Positions 38,783-49,125 of a stretch of DNA of 64,000 nt are shown here, in pieces; the first letter of the stretch is position 1, and every line of letters begins with the position of its first letter. Below the pieces are notes generated by a model. It saw nothing but the letters and a program-made list of their open reading frames with translations, had not been told where the DNA came from and ran no database searches. Source of the stretch: Rhodanobacter sp. (lineage in GTDB: Bacteria; Pseudomonadota; Gammaproteobacteria; Xanthomonadales; Rhodanobacteraceae); NCBI GenBank assembly GCA_040371205.1, contig AP031382.1, forward strand, positions 3,035,562 through 3,099,561. The letters run 5' to 3'. A program made the translations under genes and the position numbers.

Positions 38783-41191
38783 TCACTCGTAGCGCAGGGC
38801 GACGGCCGGATCGACACGCAGCGCGCGCAGCAGCGGCACCAGCGCGGCGAAGGCGGAAACGCCCACCACGAGCAGGAACACCGTGGCGAACACCGCCGGA
38901 TCGTGCGCGCGGGTGCGCAGGTTGGGGTCGGCCAGCAGCTTCGACCACGGCATGGCCAGCACCAGTCCCGCCAGCAGGCCAATGCCGAGTTGCGACGCGA
39001 GTTGCCGTGCCACCGTGCGCACGATGACGCCATGGCCCGCGCCGATGGCACGACGAATGCCCAGTTCACGCGTGCGCTGCGCCACGGCGAAGGACAACAC
39101 ACCGTACAAGCCGGCAGCGGCGAGCAGCAGCGCCACCAGGCCCAACGCGCTGAACACGTCGGTCAGCACCACCAACCCGGAACGTTCCATCGCCATGCTT
39201 TTCGCCTGGCTGCGCACCGCGTACACGGCTGCCTGCGGATCGACGCCATGCACCACGTCGCTCAATGTCGGCGTGAACGTCGCGGCATCCCCATGCGTGC
39301 GCACCACCAGCATCACCGCATGCAGCGGCGACATGGTGGCCGACTGGTCGATCGGCATCAGCAGGCCCGGCCGCGCGCGTTCCAGCATGCCGTCCATCTG
39401 CAGCGTTTCGACCACGCCCACCACCGTCACGGTGTGCGCCCAGGCCTTGCCGGGATAGAGCACCAGTTGACGGTTCAAGGCATCCGCATGCGGCCACGCC
39501 GCCTCGGCCATCTTGGCATCGATCACCACGACCGGCGTGCTGCCCGCGGTATCGCGCGCATCGAAGAAGCGGCCTTCCAGCAGCTTCACGCCGAACGCAT
39601 CCAGAAAGTGCCCATCGACGATGCCCATCTGCGCACGCGACCAACCGTCATCTGGCTGCGGCTGGCCCGGCAGGGAAAAATCCTCGTGGCTGCCGAGCAC
39701 CGCGCCAGGCACCGTGTTCGAGACGCTGGCGGCGATCACGCCCGGCTGCTGCCGCAGGCGTTCCACCACGCTGTCGAAGAAGCGGATGCGCTTCGCATCG
39801 TCCGTATAGAGATTCGCCGGCAAGGCCACCTGCGCGGTGAGCACCTGTGCGGCATGACCGGCGCCCACCACCGGTTGCGCCAGCAAGGCATCCAGCGCGC
39901 GCACGAAGGTACCCGCGCCCACCAGCAGCACCACGGTGAGCGCCACCTCCGCCACCACCAGCCACTTCGCCACGCGGGCGAAGCCGCTGCCGGAACCCTT
40001 GCTGCCGTCGCGCAAGGCGTCCGACAGGTCGGGACGCGAAGCGCGCCACGCAGGGATGCCGCCGGTAATCAAGGTGCTGAGCACGGCCACCACCACGCCA
40101 AAACCCACCACCCACGCGTCGATGCCGTGCTGGAACGGCACCGTGCCCGGATGGCTGTCGATCCATGTCTCGTCCAGCCAGCGGTCGCCAACATGGGCGA
40201 TCAGCAAGCCCAGCGCCAAGGCCGCCGCCGCCATCATCAGGCTCTCCACCAGCGCGCCGAACACCAACCGCGCACGGCCAGCACCCAACGCGCTGCGCAA
40301 CGCCAGCTCGTGCCGCCGTTGCAGGGTCTGCACCAGTTGCAGGTTGGCCACATTGATGCACGCCAGCAGCAACACCAACACGCCCGCACCGAACATCAGC
40401 CACACCCACTGGCGCAGATCCAGCGGCGCATAGCTCACCGACATCGGATAGATGACCAGCCGGTCCATGTGCTGATCCGGCGACAGCACGCGCTGCAAGC
40501 GCCCTGCCCACGTATCCAGTTCCGCGCGCGCCTCGTCCAGACGCATGCCAGGCGCAAGACGCGCGTTCACATTCACCCAGCCATGCTCGCCGGGAGTCAG
40601 ACGCAGGGGCAACCACGCTTCCGTGCTGCCATCGGGGAAACGGAAGCTCGCCGGCATCACGCCAACCACACTGGCCCACTCGCCGTTCACCTTCACGGTG
40701 CGACCGACGATTTGTGGATCGGCAGCGAACACATGCCGCCACATCGCCTCGGACAACACGATCACGCGTGGCGCGCCGGGCACGTCGTCGGCCGGCTGCA
40801 AGGCACGACCAAGCAGCGGGTTCGTGTCCATCATCCGCATCATCGAAGCGGTCAGCCGGCAGCCCGAGTAAAACACCGCTCCGCCGCCGTCATCGAGGTT
40901 GATGCCCGCGCCCACCGCCGCGCCCATCGCGTCCATGCTGCGCAGCTTGCCGCTCAACGCCAGATACTGGTCGCTGTCCATGTCTTCAACACCATTGGAC
41001 ACAGGCTCACCGATCGTCACCAGCCGGTCGGCATGTGCAAACGGCAGCGGGCGCAGGATCACCGTATTGACCAGCGTGAACAGGAACAGCGCCACGCCAA
41101 GCCCCACGCCCAGCACCGCCGCCGACAGCAACGCATACCCCGGCCGCTTCAGCAGCCGTCGCCATGCCTGGCGCATCTCGCGCACGATCAT
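38783..41191 (-). CDS. ABC transporter permease, MacB/FtsX (ADOP-like), copy A
   Basis: It is 802 aa: an N-terminal hydrophobic anchor, a MacB-type periplasmic core domain (about 45-240, with LRPLPF, GRTVKVNG and VVGVMPASFRFP), then three transmembrane helices, a second anchor and periplasmic domain, and a final three-helix FtsX domain with GLYGVLSFAVAQRTRELGIRRAIGA. This duplicated FtsX layout is the ADOP permease architecture. AGGGGAG lies 7 nt before the ATG. It is less similar to copies B and C than they are to each other (its N-terminus is MIVREMRQAWRRLL rather than MN(I/V)W). Confidence 0.87.
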   Translation of the reverse strand: MIVREMRQAWRRLLKRPGYALLSAAVLGVGLGVALFLFTLVNTVILRPLPFAHADRLVTIGEPVSNGVEDMDSDQYLALSGKLRSMDAMGAAVGAGINLDDGGGAVFYSGCRLTASMMRMMDTNPLLGRALQPADDVPGAPRVIVLSEAMWRHVFAADPQIVGRTVKVNGEWASVVGVMPASFRFPDGSTEAWLPLRLTPGEHGWVNVNARLAPGMRLDEARAELDTWAGRLQRVLSPDQHMDRLVIYPMSVSYAPLDLRQWVWLMFGAGVLVLLLACINVANLQLVQTLQRRHELALRSALGAGRARLVFGALVESLMMAAAALALGLLIAHVGDRWLDETWIDSHPGTVPFQHGIDAWVVGFGVVVAVLSTLITGGIPAWRASRPDLSDALRDGSKGSGSGFARVAKWLVVAEVALTVVLLVGAGTFVRALDALLAQPVVGAGHAAQVLTAQVALPANLYTDDAKRIRFFDSVVERLRQQPGVIAASVSNTVPGAVLGSHEDFSLPGQPQPDDGWSRAQMGIVDGHFLDAFGVKLLEGRFFDARDTAGSTPVVVIDAKMAEAAWPHADALNRQLVLYPGKAWAHTVTVVGVVETLQMDGMLERARPGLLMPIDQSATMSPLHAVMLVVRTHGDAATFTPTLSDVVHGVDPQAAVYAVRSQAKSMAMERSGLVVLTDVFSALGLVALLLAAAGLYGVLSFAVAQRTRELGIRRAIGAGHGVIVRTVARQLASQLGIGLLAGLVLAMPWSKLLADPNLRTRAHDPAVFATVFLLVVGVSAFAALVPLLRALRVDPAVALRYE

Positions 41192-41193
41192 CG

Positions 41194-43638
41194 TCACTCC
41201 CCTCTCAAGGCACGCATCGGCGCCACGCGCGACGCGCGCAGGGCCGGAAACAGGCAGGCGAGCAGGCCCGCCACGGCGAGTACCACGCACACACCCAGCA
41301 ATGCGACCGGATCGAAGGCGCTGCTGCGTCCAAGCAACACCATCAGCATCGACGACAGCGCGTGAGCAAGGGCCAGTGCTGCGACCATGCCCAGCGTCAG
41401 ACCTATGCCGATCTGTGCCAGCCCGCTGCGCAACACCAGCGCCAACAGCTGTGCAGGCGCCGCACCCAGGGCAAGGCGCACTCCTAGCTCGCGTTCACGC
41501 GCCGCCACCGCCACCGACATCACCGCGTAAAGACCCGTCGCCGCCAGCAGCAACGCCAGCACGGCGAACAACCCGATCAACCACAGGTTGACCCGCGCAT
41601 CTTCCGTGGTTGCACGCAAGATGCTGTGCATCGTGCGCAGATTGGCGATGGGTTGTTCAGGGGCAGCTTCCGCTACCGCCGCACCTACACCTGCGCGCCA
41701 ATCGTCCGGGTTGCCGTGCCCGCGCAGCACGAAGCGCAAAGGCTCGAAACGCCGGAACCCGGCCAGCATCGGCGCCGGCATCTGTGCCAGCGGCACGTAC
41801 AGCACGGGCTGCTGCGGCTGCAGCGGACCGTCCTGCCAGGTGTCGCCGACGACACCGACGATACGTACCGACCACGCGACGTTGTCCGGGCCTCCTTCCA
41901 CCTCGATGGACTTGCCCAGCGCGTCGCCGCCAAAGCGCGTCCGTGCAAGGTCACTGCTGACGATGGCCACCCGCGTACCACCCTGCACGTCGCTGCGCGT
42001 GAAGTAGCGTCCCTGCCGCAGCGGCATGGCGAACAGCCTGAAGAAATCCGGCCCCACACCGTGGTATTGCGCGTTGAACGTGGGGCCGCCCGGCAAGTGC
42101 AAGCCGGTGCTGAAGTGTCCGAAGCTGCCGATGTTGTCCGTACTGGTCGGCAGGTTGGTGGTCACCGCGGCATCGGTGACGCCGGGTATCGCCCGCAGAC
42201 GTTCGACCAGCCGCTGCGACATGGCGTCCACCGCGGCTACGTCCGGATAGTCGGCCAACGTCGGCGCCAGCTCGAAGCTGAGTACCTTGTCGCCCACGAA
42301 GCCCAGCGGCATCCTCGCCGCGTCGTAGAGCGCATGCACGAATAGCCCCGCCGCACTCAACGAAACTGCCGCTAGCAACACCTGCGCCACCACCAAGACA
42401 CGACCCAACCAGCCGGCATGGCGGTTGGCGCCGCTGCGCCCGCCTTCACGCAAGTCCTCCATCGACGTCGATGCGCGGCTGCGCCACACACCGATACCCG
42501 CCGCCATCGCGGCCATCAGTGCGCCGCCGCACAGGGCCAGCAGCCATGCCGATGTACCTACGACCACCTTTCCGCCCACCAGCCATGACGCAGGGATGAA
42601 TCCCTTGAGGGCGCCCAGCCCAACCGCAGCCAATGCCACGCCCCACACGCCGCCGAGTACACCGACCAGCATGCCCTCGCCCAGTACCGGCAGCATCAAT
42701 CGAACACGCGAAGCACCCAGCGCATCGCGCACCGCAACCTCGTGGCTGCGCGACAGCGTGCGCAGCAACATCAGGTTGGCGAGATTGATCAGTGCTACCA
42801 GCAACACCAGCAAGGCACTGGCCTGAAACAGCAGGAGTACCGGTCGCGCACTGCGATGCAGCCAGCTACCGAGGCTTTCCACGCCATAGCGCGTGCGCAG
42901 CATGAAAGTGTTTCCCGTCGCCACGTCCAGGGCGTGCAGGCGGGTATCCACTTCCGCCGCCACGGCATCCACGTTGGAGTCATCCGCAAGACGCGCGATC
43001 GCCATGTAATTCGAGCCCCGGTCGTCGCTGGCAGCCGGCAACGCCAGCGGCGATACCACATCGCCCACACCCGCCACGGCGTTGAAAGCCGCCGGCAGTA
43101 CGCCGACGATGGTGCGTTCGACGCCATCCACCCGCAGCATGCGCCCGACCACATGCGGATCGCCGCCATAACGGCGCTGCCAGAAGCCATAGCCGATCAT
43201 CACGGCTGGCGCCCCGCCAGGACGATCTTCCTGCGCATCGAAATCGCGCCCGAGAACAGGATGCAATCCCAGCGTAGGCAACAGTTGGCGATCCGCATAG
43301 ATACGCGGCACCTGCTCCGGCTCGCCGTCGCCGGAAACATTCGCCATCGAGCCGGACTGCTTCAGCGCAATCGATGCCACGCCCTCAAGCGTGCCAAGTC
43401 GCTGGTAGTCGAATGGCGAAATCGTGCCGATATGCCCCCCATTCCAGCGCCCCAGCACTACCAGTTGCGATGCCTGCGGCACCGGCAACGGCCGCAGCAA
43501 CACCTGGTCGATCAACGTGGCCACCGCCACGCTTGCACCAATGCCCAGCGCCAGCACGCCGCTCGCCAGCAAAAGGAAGCCGGGCCTACGCAGCATCGCC
43601 CGCCATGCGCGCCAGATCTCGACAAACCAGATGTTCAT
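41194..43638 (-). CDS. ABC transporter permease, MacB/FtsX (ADOP-like), copy B
   Basis: It is 814 aa with the same duplicated FtsX/MacB_PCD architecture. It begins MNIWFVEIWRAWRAMLRRPGF and ends RVAPMRALRGE, nearly the same ends as copy C (MNVWLAEIWQAWRTSLRRPG and RTAPMHALRGE). The two therefore derive from a tandem duplication. AAGGAAGGGGG precedes the ATG. The stop is 2 nt before the copy A ATG. ABC permeases of this class are non-canonical: they transmit force to periplasmic substrates rather than moving them across the inner membrane. Confidence 0.88.
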   Translation of the reverse strand: MNIWFVEIWRAWRAMLRRPGFLLLASGVLALGIGASVAVATLIDQVLLRPLPVPQASQLVVLGRWNGGHIGTISPFDYQRLGTLEGVASIALKQSGSMANVSGDGEPEQVPRIYADRQLLPTLGLHPVLGRDFDAQEDRPGGAPAVMIGYGFWQRRYGGDPHVVGRMLRVDGVERTIVGVLPAAFNAVAGVGDVVSPLALPAASDDRGSNYMAIARLADDSNVDAVAAEVDTRLHALDVATGNTFMLRTRYGVESLGSWLHRSARPVLLLFQASALLVLLVALINLANLMLLRTLSRSHEVAVRDALGASRVRLMLPVLGEGMLVGVLGGVWGVALAAVGLGALKGFIPASWLVGGKVVVGTSAWLLALCGGALMAAMAAGIGVWRSRASTSMEDLREGGRSGANRHAGWLGRVLVVAQVLLAAVSLSAAGLFVHALYDAARMPLGFVGDKVLSFELAPTLADYPDVAAVDAMSQRLVERLRAIPGVTDAAVTTNLPTSTDNIGSFGHFSTGLHLPGGPTFNAQYHGVGPDFFRLFAMPLRQGRYFTRSDVQGGTRVAIVSSDLARTRFGGDALGKSIEVEGGPDNVAWSVRIVGVVGDTWQDGPLQPQQPVLYVPLAQMPAPMLAGFRRFEPLRFVLRGHGNPDDWRAGVGAAVAEAAPEQPIANLRTMHSILRATTEDARVNLWLIGLFAVLALLLAATGLYAVMSVAVAARERELGVRLALGAAPAQLLALVLRSGLAQIGIGLTLGMVAALALAHALSSMLMVLLGRSSAFDPVALLGVCVVLAVAGLLACLFPALRASRVAPMRALRGE

Positions 43639-43662
43639 GCGCGCCCCCTTCCTTTCATGGCT

Positions 43663-46115
43663 TCACTCCCCACGCAGAGCGTGCATCGGCGCCGTCCGAC
43701 CGGCACGTATCGCTGGAACCAGACAAGCCAACACGCCGGCACAGGCAAGCACGGCGCAAGCAACGAGGACAGCCCAGGGGTCGAACACGCTGCGCCCCAG
43801 TTGCACCACCACCGCGCGCAGCACGCTCGATCCTGCCGCGCCCAGCACCACGCCTGCTGCGAGGCCGAGCACGATCTGCAGCAACCCGCCACGCAGCACC
43901 AGCAGCAACAGGCGTCGCGGTGATGCCCCCAGCGCCGCCCGCACGCCGAACTCGCGCTCGCGTGCGGCCACCGCCACGGCCATCACCGCGTACATGCCCA
44001 CGCCGGCCAAAAGCAGCGCAAGTCCACCCAGCAAGCCGACCAGCATGAGGTTGAATTCCGTATCGGTGGTGGTGTCGTGGACAATCCAGGCCATGCTGCG
44101 CACATGGCTGATCGGCTGGTCGGGCGCGATTTCGGCCACCGCCTGCTTCACCGCGTCGCGGTAGCCATCCGGACTGCCATGCACCTTGATGGCGAAGCGC
44201 AGCGGTTCGTAGGTGCGGAATACGCGCCATATGTCCTCCGGCATCTGCGCCAGCGGCAGGTAGAGGATGGGCGTTGCCGCATCCGGATCTTCCGGGCCGA
44301 ACTGCCAGGTGTCGGCCACCACGCCCACGATGCGCGCCGAGAGCCTGCCCGCACCCGAGCCACGTTGGATGAGCTGACCCAGCGCATGGCCGTGGTAGTG
44401 CCGATCCGCGAACTTCTGGTTGACGATGGCCACCGCCTCGCCGCCTCGCACATCGGTGTCGGCGAACAACCGGCCTTGCAGCAGGCGTATGCCGAACACC
44501 CCGAAGAAATCCGGGTCGGCGGCATGGATCTGCGCATTGAATTCCGCGCCGCCGGGCACGTGCAGTTCGCCCATGGCCCATTGCCCGATGAAATCGCCCG
44601 CTGGCAGGTTGGTGACCGCCGCGGCCTGACGCACACCCGGAATCTGGCGCAGGCGTTCGACCAGCCGCCGCGAGAGGACATTCGCCGAAGCCGCATCGGG
44701 ATAGAGCGCCTTGATCGGTGCGAGTTCGAAAGTGAGCACGCCGCGCGCGTCGAAGCCGAGATCGACCTTCGCGTTGTCGAGCAGGGTGCGCAGGAACACG
44801 CCGGCCGCGCAAAGCAGCAGCGAAGCCAGCGCCACCTGCGCGATCACCAGCACGCGGCCCAGCAGGCCACCGCGGCGACCGAAGCCGCTGCGTCCGCCTT
44901 CGCGCAGGCTGTCCATCGACAGCGCGGCATGCCCGCGCCACAGGCCCAGCACCGTGGCGAGCAATGCGCCGAACAGGCCCACCGCGATGGCCAGCATCCA
45001 TGCCGGCCAGCCAAGGCTCAGGCCGCCGGGGCGCGTCCATTCCACCGGCATCCAGTCGACCGGCATCCAGGTACGCAAGGCCGCCAGTCCCAACACCGCC
45101 AGGCCTTGCCCGAGCAGCACGCCGAGCACGCCAACCAACGCGCCTTCCGCCATCGAAGGCAAGGCCACGCGCCACGGCGATGCGCCGAGCGCGCCGCGCA
45201 CGGAGGCGTCGTGGCTGCGCCCCATCGCACGCAGCATCATCAGGTTGGTGAGGTTGACCAGCGCGATCAGCAACAGCAGCGCGGCACAGGCCAGCCACAT
45301 CAGCGAGGTCGCGCGCTGATCATGGTGTTCTGCGGCACCGAGATCCTGCGCACCAAAGTGCGAGCGCAGCCAGTAGTCGCTGCCGTACACCTTGTGCCCC
45401 TGCGCGACATAGAACGCATGCAGCCGCGTATCCACTTTCGCCGCCAATGCGTCGCGCGCGATGCCCGGCGCCAATCGCGCCACGACCATGTAGTCGAGCG
45501 AGTCATTGGAGGTGTCCGCGTCGAACGCCGTTGGCAGCGCGATCGACGCCTCCCCCAAGTCGAAACCCGCCGGCAACACGCCGACGATGGTGTGCGCCAG
45601 GCCTTCCACCTGCAGCGTCTTGCCAACCACCGCCGGATCACCACCGAAGCGGCGCAGCCAGAAGCCGTGATACAGCAGCACCGCCGGCGGGCCGCCCGGC
45701 CGATCTTCCTGCGCATCGAAGTTGCGCCCAAGCATGGGCCGCACCTGCAATGCGGGAAGCAAGCCGCGATCGAATGTCTGCGCCTGCACCTGCACCGGCT
45801 CGCCATAGCCGGCGATGTTCGTGGCCGTGGTCTCGCTCTTGAAGATGCCCAGCGAGGCAGCGCCCGGCAAGCCGGCCAGTTGCTGATATTGCTGCGGCGA
45901 CGTGCCGTTGACGTTGCCTTGTTCGAGACGCCCAAGCGCCACCAGCCGATGCGGCTCCGGATAAGGCAAAGGCCGCAGCAGCACGCCATCGATCAGGGTA
46001 AACACCGCGCTGGCCGAACCCACGCCCAACGCCAGCACGCTGGCCGCCAGCAGCAGAAAGCCGGGACGGCGCAGGCTGGTGCGCCAGGCTTGCCAGATCT
46101 CGGCGAGCCAGACGT

Positions 46116-46119
<4 letters not shown>
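43663..46119 (-). CDS. ABC transporter permease, MacB/FtsX (ADOP-like), copy C
   Basis: It is 818 aa and the closest relative of copy B. The GTG start at 46119 overlaps the stop of the ATPase gene (GTGA), which couples their translation. The N-terminal helix, MacB_PCD domain (LRPLPYPEPHRLVALGRLEQ), inner three-helix domain and C-terminal FtsX domain (AVAVAAREREFGVRAALGASPRRL) are all complete with no frameshift. Two or three different permeases may form heterodimers with the single ATPase. Confidence 0.88.
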
Positions 46120-46880
<761 letters not shown>

Positions 46881-46911
46881 GGCCTTGTCCACTTCTTGAG
46901 GTTTTGGTTTC

Positions 46912-47024
46912 CCTTCTCCCCCTGGGAGAAGGTGGCCCGGAGGGCCGGATGAGGGTTCGGGCAAGGAGCAACGCATGTCTTCGCCCGAATCCTCTCCCCT
47001 GCCCCTCTCCCGGAGCGAGAGGGG
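46912..47024. repeat. palindromic intergenic repeat block inside the efflux operon
   Basis: Three hairpins occur in 113 nt between the adaptor and ATPase genes: CCTTCTCCC/GGGAGAAGG (46912-46932, 3-nt loop), GGCCC/GGGCC (46934-46946) and CCCCTCTC/GAGAGGGG (47002-47024). The string resembles the dispersed CCCTCTCCC...GGGAGAGGG intergenic repeats found in many proteobacterial genomes. It may attenuate or stabilise part of the message. Confidence 0.6.
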
Positions 47025-47039
47025 TTCAACGTGTCGCGT

Positions 47040-48293
47040 TCATTTCAACCTGATGCGGTCGTACTTGTCCCACTGGCTGGTGTCCGAGAGGATCACCCGG
47101 TCGCCGGCCTTCAGCCCGCGCACGATCTGCACGCGATCCACCGAGGCGGCGCCGATGCGCACCGGCACGCGCGTGGCGGTGTCGCCGCCGGGATCGAGGC
47201 GGAACAGGCTGAGGTCGGTGTCGGCCTGGGCCAAGGCGGGGCGCCCAACGGAAAGCACGTCGTGCAGTTGCGCGATCAGGATGCGGCCGTCCACGGAAAG
47301 ATCGGGGCGCGCGCCGGGCGGCAGCTTGCCGGTGAGCGCCACGTCCACCTGCACGCTGCCGTTGCGCACGGCCGGATCGATGCGTTCCACCTTGCCGTCG
47401 ACCAGGCCGTTGTGGGTGTCCACGCTCACCGGCATGCCCATCGCCACGTCCTTGGCCTGCACCTCGGGCACCTGCAGGCGCGCGATCAGCACGTCGGGCA
47501 CCGCCACCCGCGCGAGGTTGGTGCCGGCGGCCACCTGCGCGCCCTCCTGCACCGGCACCTCCTGCAGCACGCCGGCGATGCCGGCCTTCACCTGCAGCGC
47601 ATCGGCCTGACGCTGGCGCAGCTGAAGGTTGCTCTGCTGCTGCGCCAGCGCGGCCCGCACCGCGTCGAGCTGCGCCTTCATGCTGGCGGCGAACGCAGCC
47701 ACGCGCTGCTGCCCGATCTGCATGCGTTCGTGCAACTGCTTCAATGCGATCTGGCCCTGCTCGTACTGCACGCGGGGAATCAGGTGCTGCTGTATGGCGA
47801 TGGCGTCGGTGTCGGCCTTGACCTTGGCCGAGGCGTAGTCGGACTGCGCCTGTGCGAGCGCGGAGCGCTGGTCCAGCAGTTGCGATTCCAATTCCGCGCG
47901 TTTGGCGGCGACGTCGGCCTGTGCCGCGGCGACCTGCGCCTGCGCGTTGCGTAGCGCGTCCTCGGTCTGCGGGTCACTGAGCTGCATCAGCACGGTGTCC
48001 GGCTGCACCGTCGCGCCCGGCCATACGAGGATCTTTTCCACCTGCGCCGGTGTGGCCGCGGCCAGCCAGCGGATCTCGCGCGGCACCAGCGTGCCGGTGG
48101 CGCGCACCTCGCGCAGCATGTCGCCCTGCTGCACGGCGTCGATCCACAGGCTGCCGCGATCCGCCACGGGCAGCGCCGGCCCCAGCCGCCAGAGCAGTAC
48201 CGCCAACACGGCGACGGCCAGCGCGCCGCCGCCGATCATCAAACGAAGGCGGCGACGCTTGCGGATGCCATACAAGGGGTTTGCGATATCCAT
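47040..48293 (-). CDS. HlyD/MacA-like periplasmic adaptor
   Basis: It is 417 aa from the ATG at 48293 (MDIANPLYGIRKRRR). One N-terminal transmembrane segment (about 19-36) follows a basic cytoplasmic start, then a lipoyl-like half, a long coiled-coil hairpin (about 100-230, rich in Ala, Gln and Glu), the second lipoyl half with AGIAGVLQEVPVQEGAQVAAG, and beta-barrel and membrane-proximal domains. This is a membrane-fusion protein that links an ABC transporter to outer-membrane export. It is the first gene of the minus-strand efflux operon; no TolC-type outer-membrane factor is encoded in the window. Confidence 0.88.
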   Translation of the reverse strand: MDIANPLYGIRKRRRLRLMIGGGALAVAVLAVLLWRLGPALPVADRGSLWIDAVQQGDMLREVRATGTLVPREIRWLAAATPAQVEKILVWPGATVQPDTVLMQLSDPQTEDALRNAQAQVAAAQADVAAKRAELESQLLDQRSALAQAQSDYASAKVKADTDAIAIQQHLIPRVQYEQGQIALKQLHERMQIGQQRVAAFAASMKAQLDAVRAALAQQQSNLQLRQRQADALQVKAGIAGVLQEVPVQEGAQVAAGTNLARVAVPDVLIARLQVPEVQAKDVAMGMPVSVDTHNGLVDGKVERIDPAVRNGSVQVDVALTGKLPPGARPDLSVDGRILIAQLHDVLSVGRPALAQADTDLSLFRLDPGGDTATRVPVRIGAASVDRVQIVRGLKAGDRVILSDTSQWDKYDRIRLK

Positions 48294-48410
48294 GCACCGT
48301 GCATGGCAAGCGGCGTGCCAGCCCGCATGCATCTGGAAAACCCTTGTGCATCAAGGCCGGCGGCCGAACCGGCGTGCATGGGGTGACATCGCATCCGTCC
48401 GCATCCGGAT

Positions 48411-48436
48411 CGCGGCGTCCGCAAACGGACGCCGCG
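48411..48436 (-). terminator. strong hairpin after the UPF0114 gene
   Basis: An 11-bp perfect stem CGCGGCGTCCG/CGGACGCCGCG with a CAAA loop begins 5 nt beyond the stop of the UPF0114 gene. No T-run follows on the minus strand, so it may be a partial or factor-assisted terminator that separates this gene from the efflux operon downstream. Confidence 0.55.
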
Positions 48437-48441
48437 CAGGT

Positions 48442-49065
48442 TCAATGCGCCTCGCGCTGGCGCTGCAGGCCTGCCTGCATGATGCGGTCGGTCCAGGCGA
48501 TGCCGACGGCCGAGACGATGAACACCAGGTGGATGATGGTCTGCCACATCACGCCCACCGTGGTGAGCGTGGAGCACTGCAGGCCCGAGCCCACGTTGCC
48601 GTTCTCGGCGATCAGCGCCAGATCGGCCGGCGAGCAGAGCGGCAGCCCTTGCAGCGCGCCGGCGGCGATGAAGGTCTTGAGCAGGTGGATCGAGGAGATG
48701 CCGATGATCGCCATCGCCAGCTTCACCTTCAGCACGGAAGCGTTGACGTGGCTCAGCCACTCCGGCTGGTCGGGGTGGTTCTCCAGCCCGAGGCGCGAGA
48801 TGAAGGTCTCGTAGCCGCCCACGATCACCATGATGAGCAGGTTGGAGATCATCACCACGTCGATCAGGCCGAGCACGATCAGCATGATCTCCTGCTCGCC
48901 CAGCCTCGGCGCCTCGACGATGAGGTGCCACAGCTCCTTGCCGAACAGGAACACGTAGACGCACTGCGCCACGATCAGGCCGAGGTAGAGCGGCAGCTGC
49001 AGCCAGCGCGCGCTGAAGATCAGCAAGGGCAGCGGGCCGAGCTTGGGCGTGGGATGGTCGGACAT
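48442..49065 (-). CDS. UPF0114 (YqhA) family inner-membrane protein
   Basis: It is 207 aa with four hydrophobic segments. Family stretches are [45 protein letters not shown] and [19 protein letters not shown], which match the YqhA/TIGR00645 group. The function is unknown in all bacteria that I know of. It lies 60 nt downstream of ppc on the same strand. Confidence 0.85.
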   Translation of the reverse strand: MSDHPTPKLGPLPLLIFSARWLQLPLYLGLIVAQCVYVFLFGKELWHLIVEAPRLGEQEIMLIVLGLIDVVMISNLLIMVIVGGYETFISRLGLENHPDQPEWLSHVNASVLKVKLAMAIIGISSIHLLKTFIAAGALQGLPLCSPADLALIAENGNVGSGLQCSTLTTVGVMWQTIIHLVFIVSAVGIAWTDRIMQAGLQRQREAH

Positions 49066-49125
49066 GGTGAGCTTCCAATAGGCGCCCCAGCGTAGCCGGC
49101 GCGCCGAGAGGCTGCCAAGCCCCGC

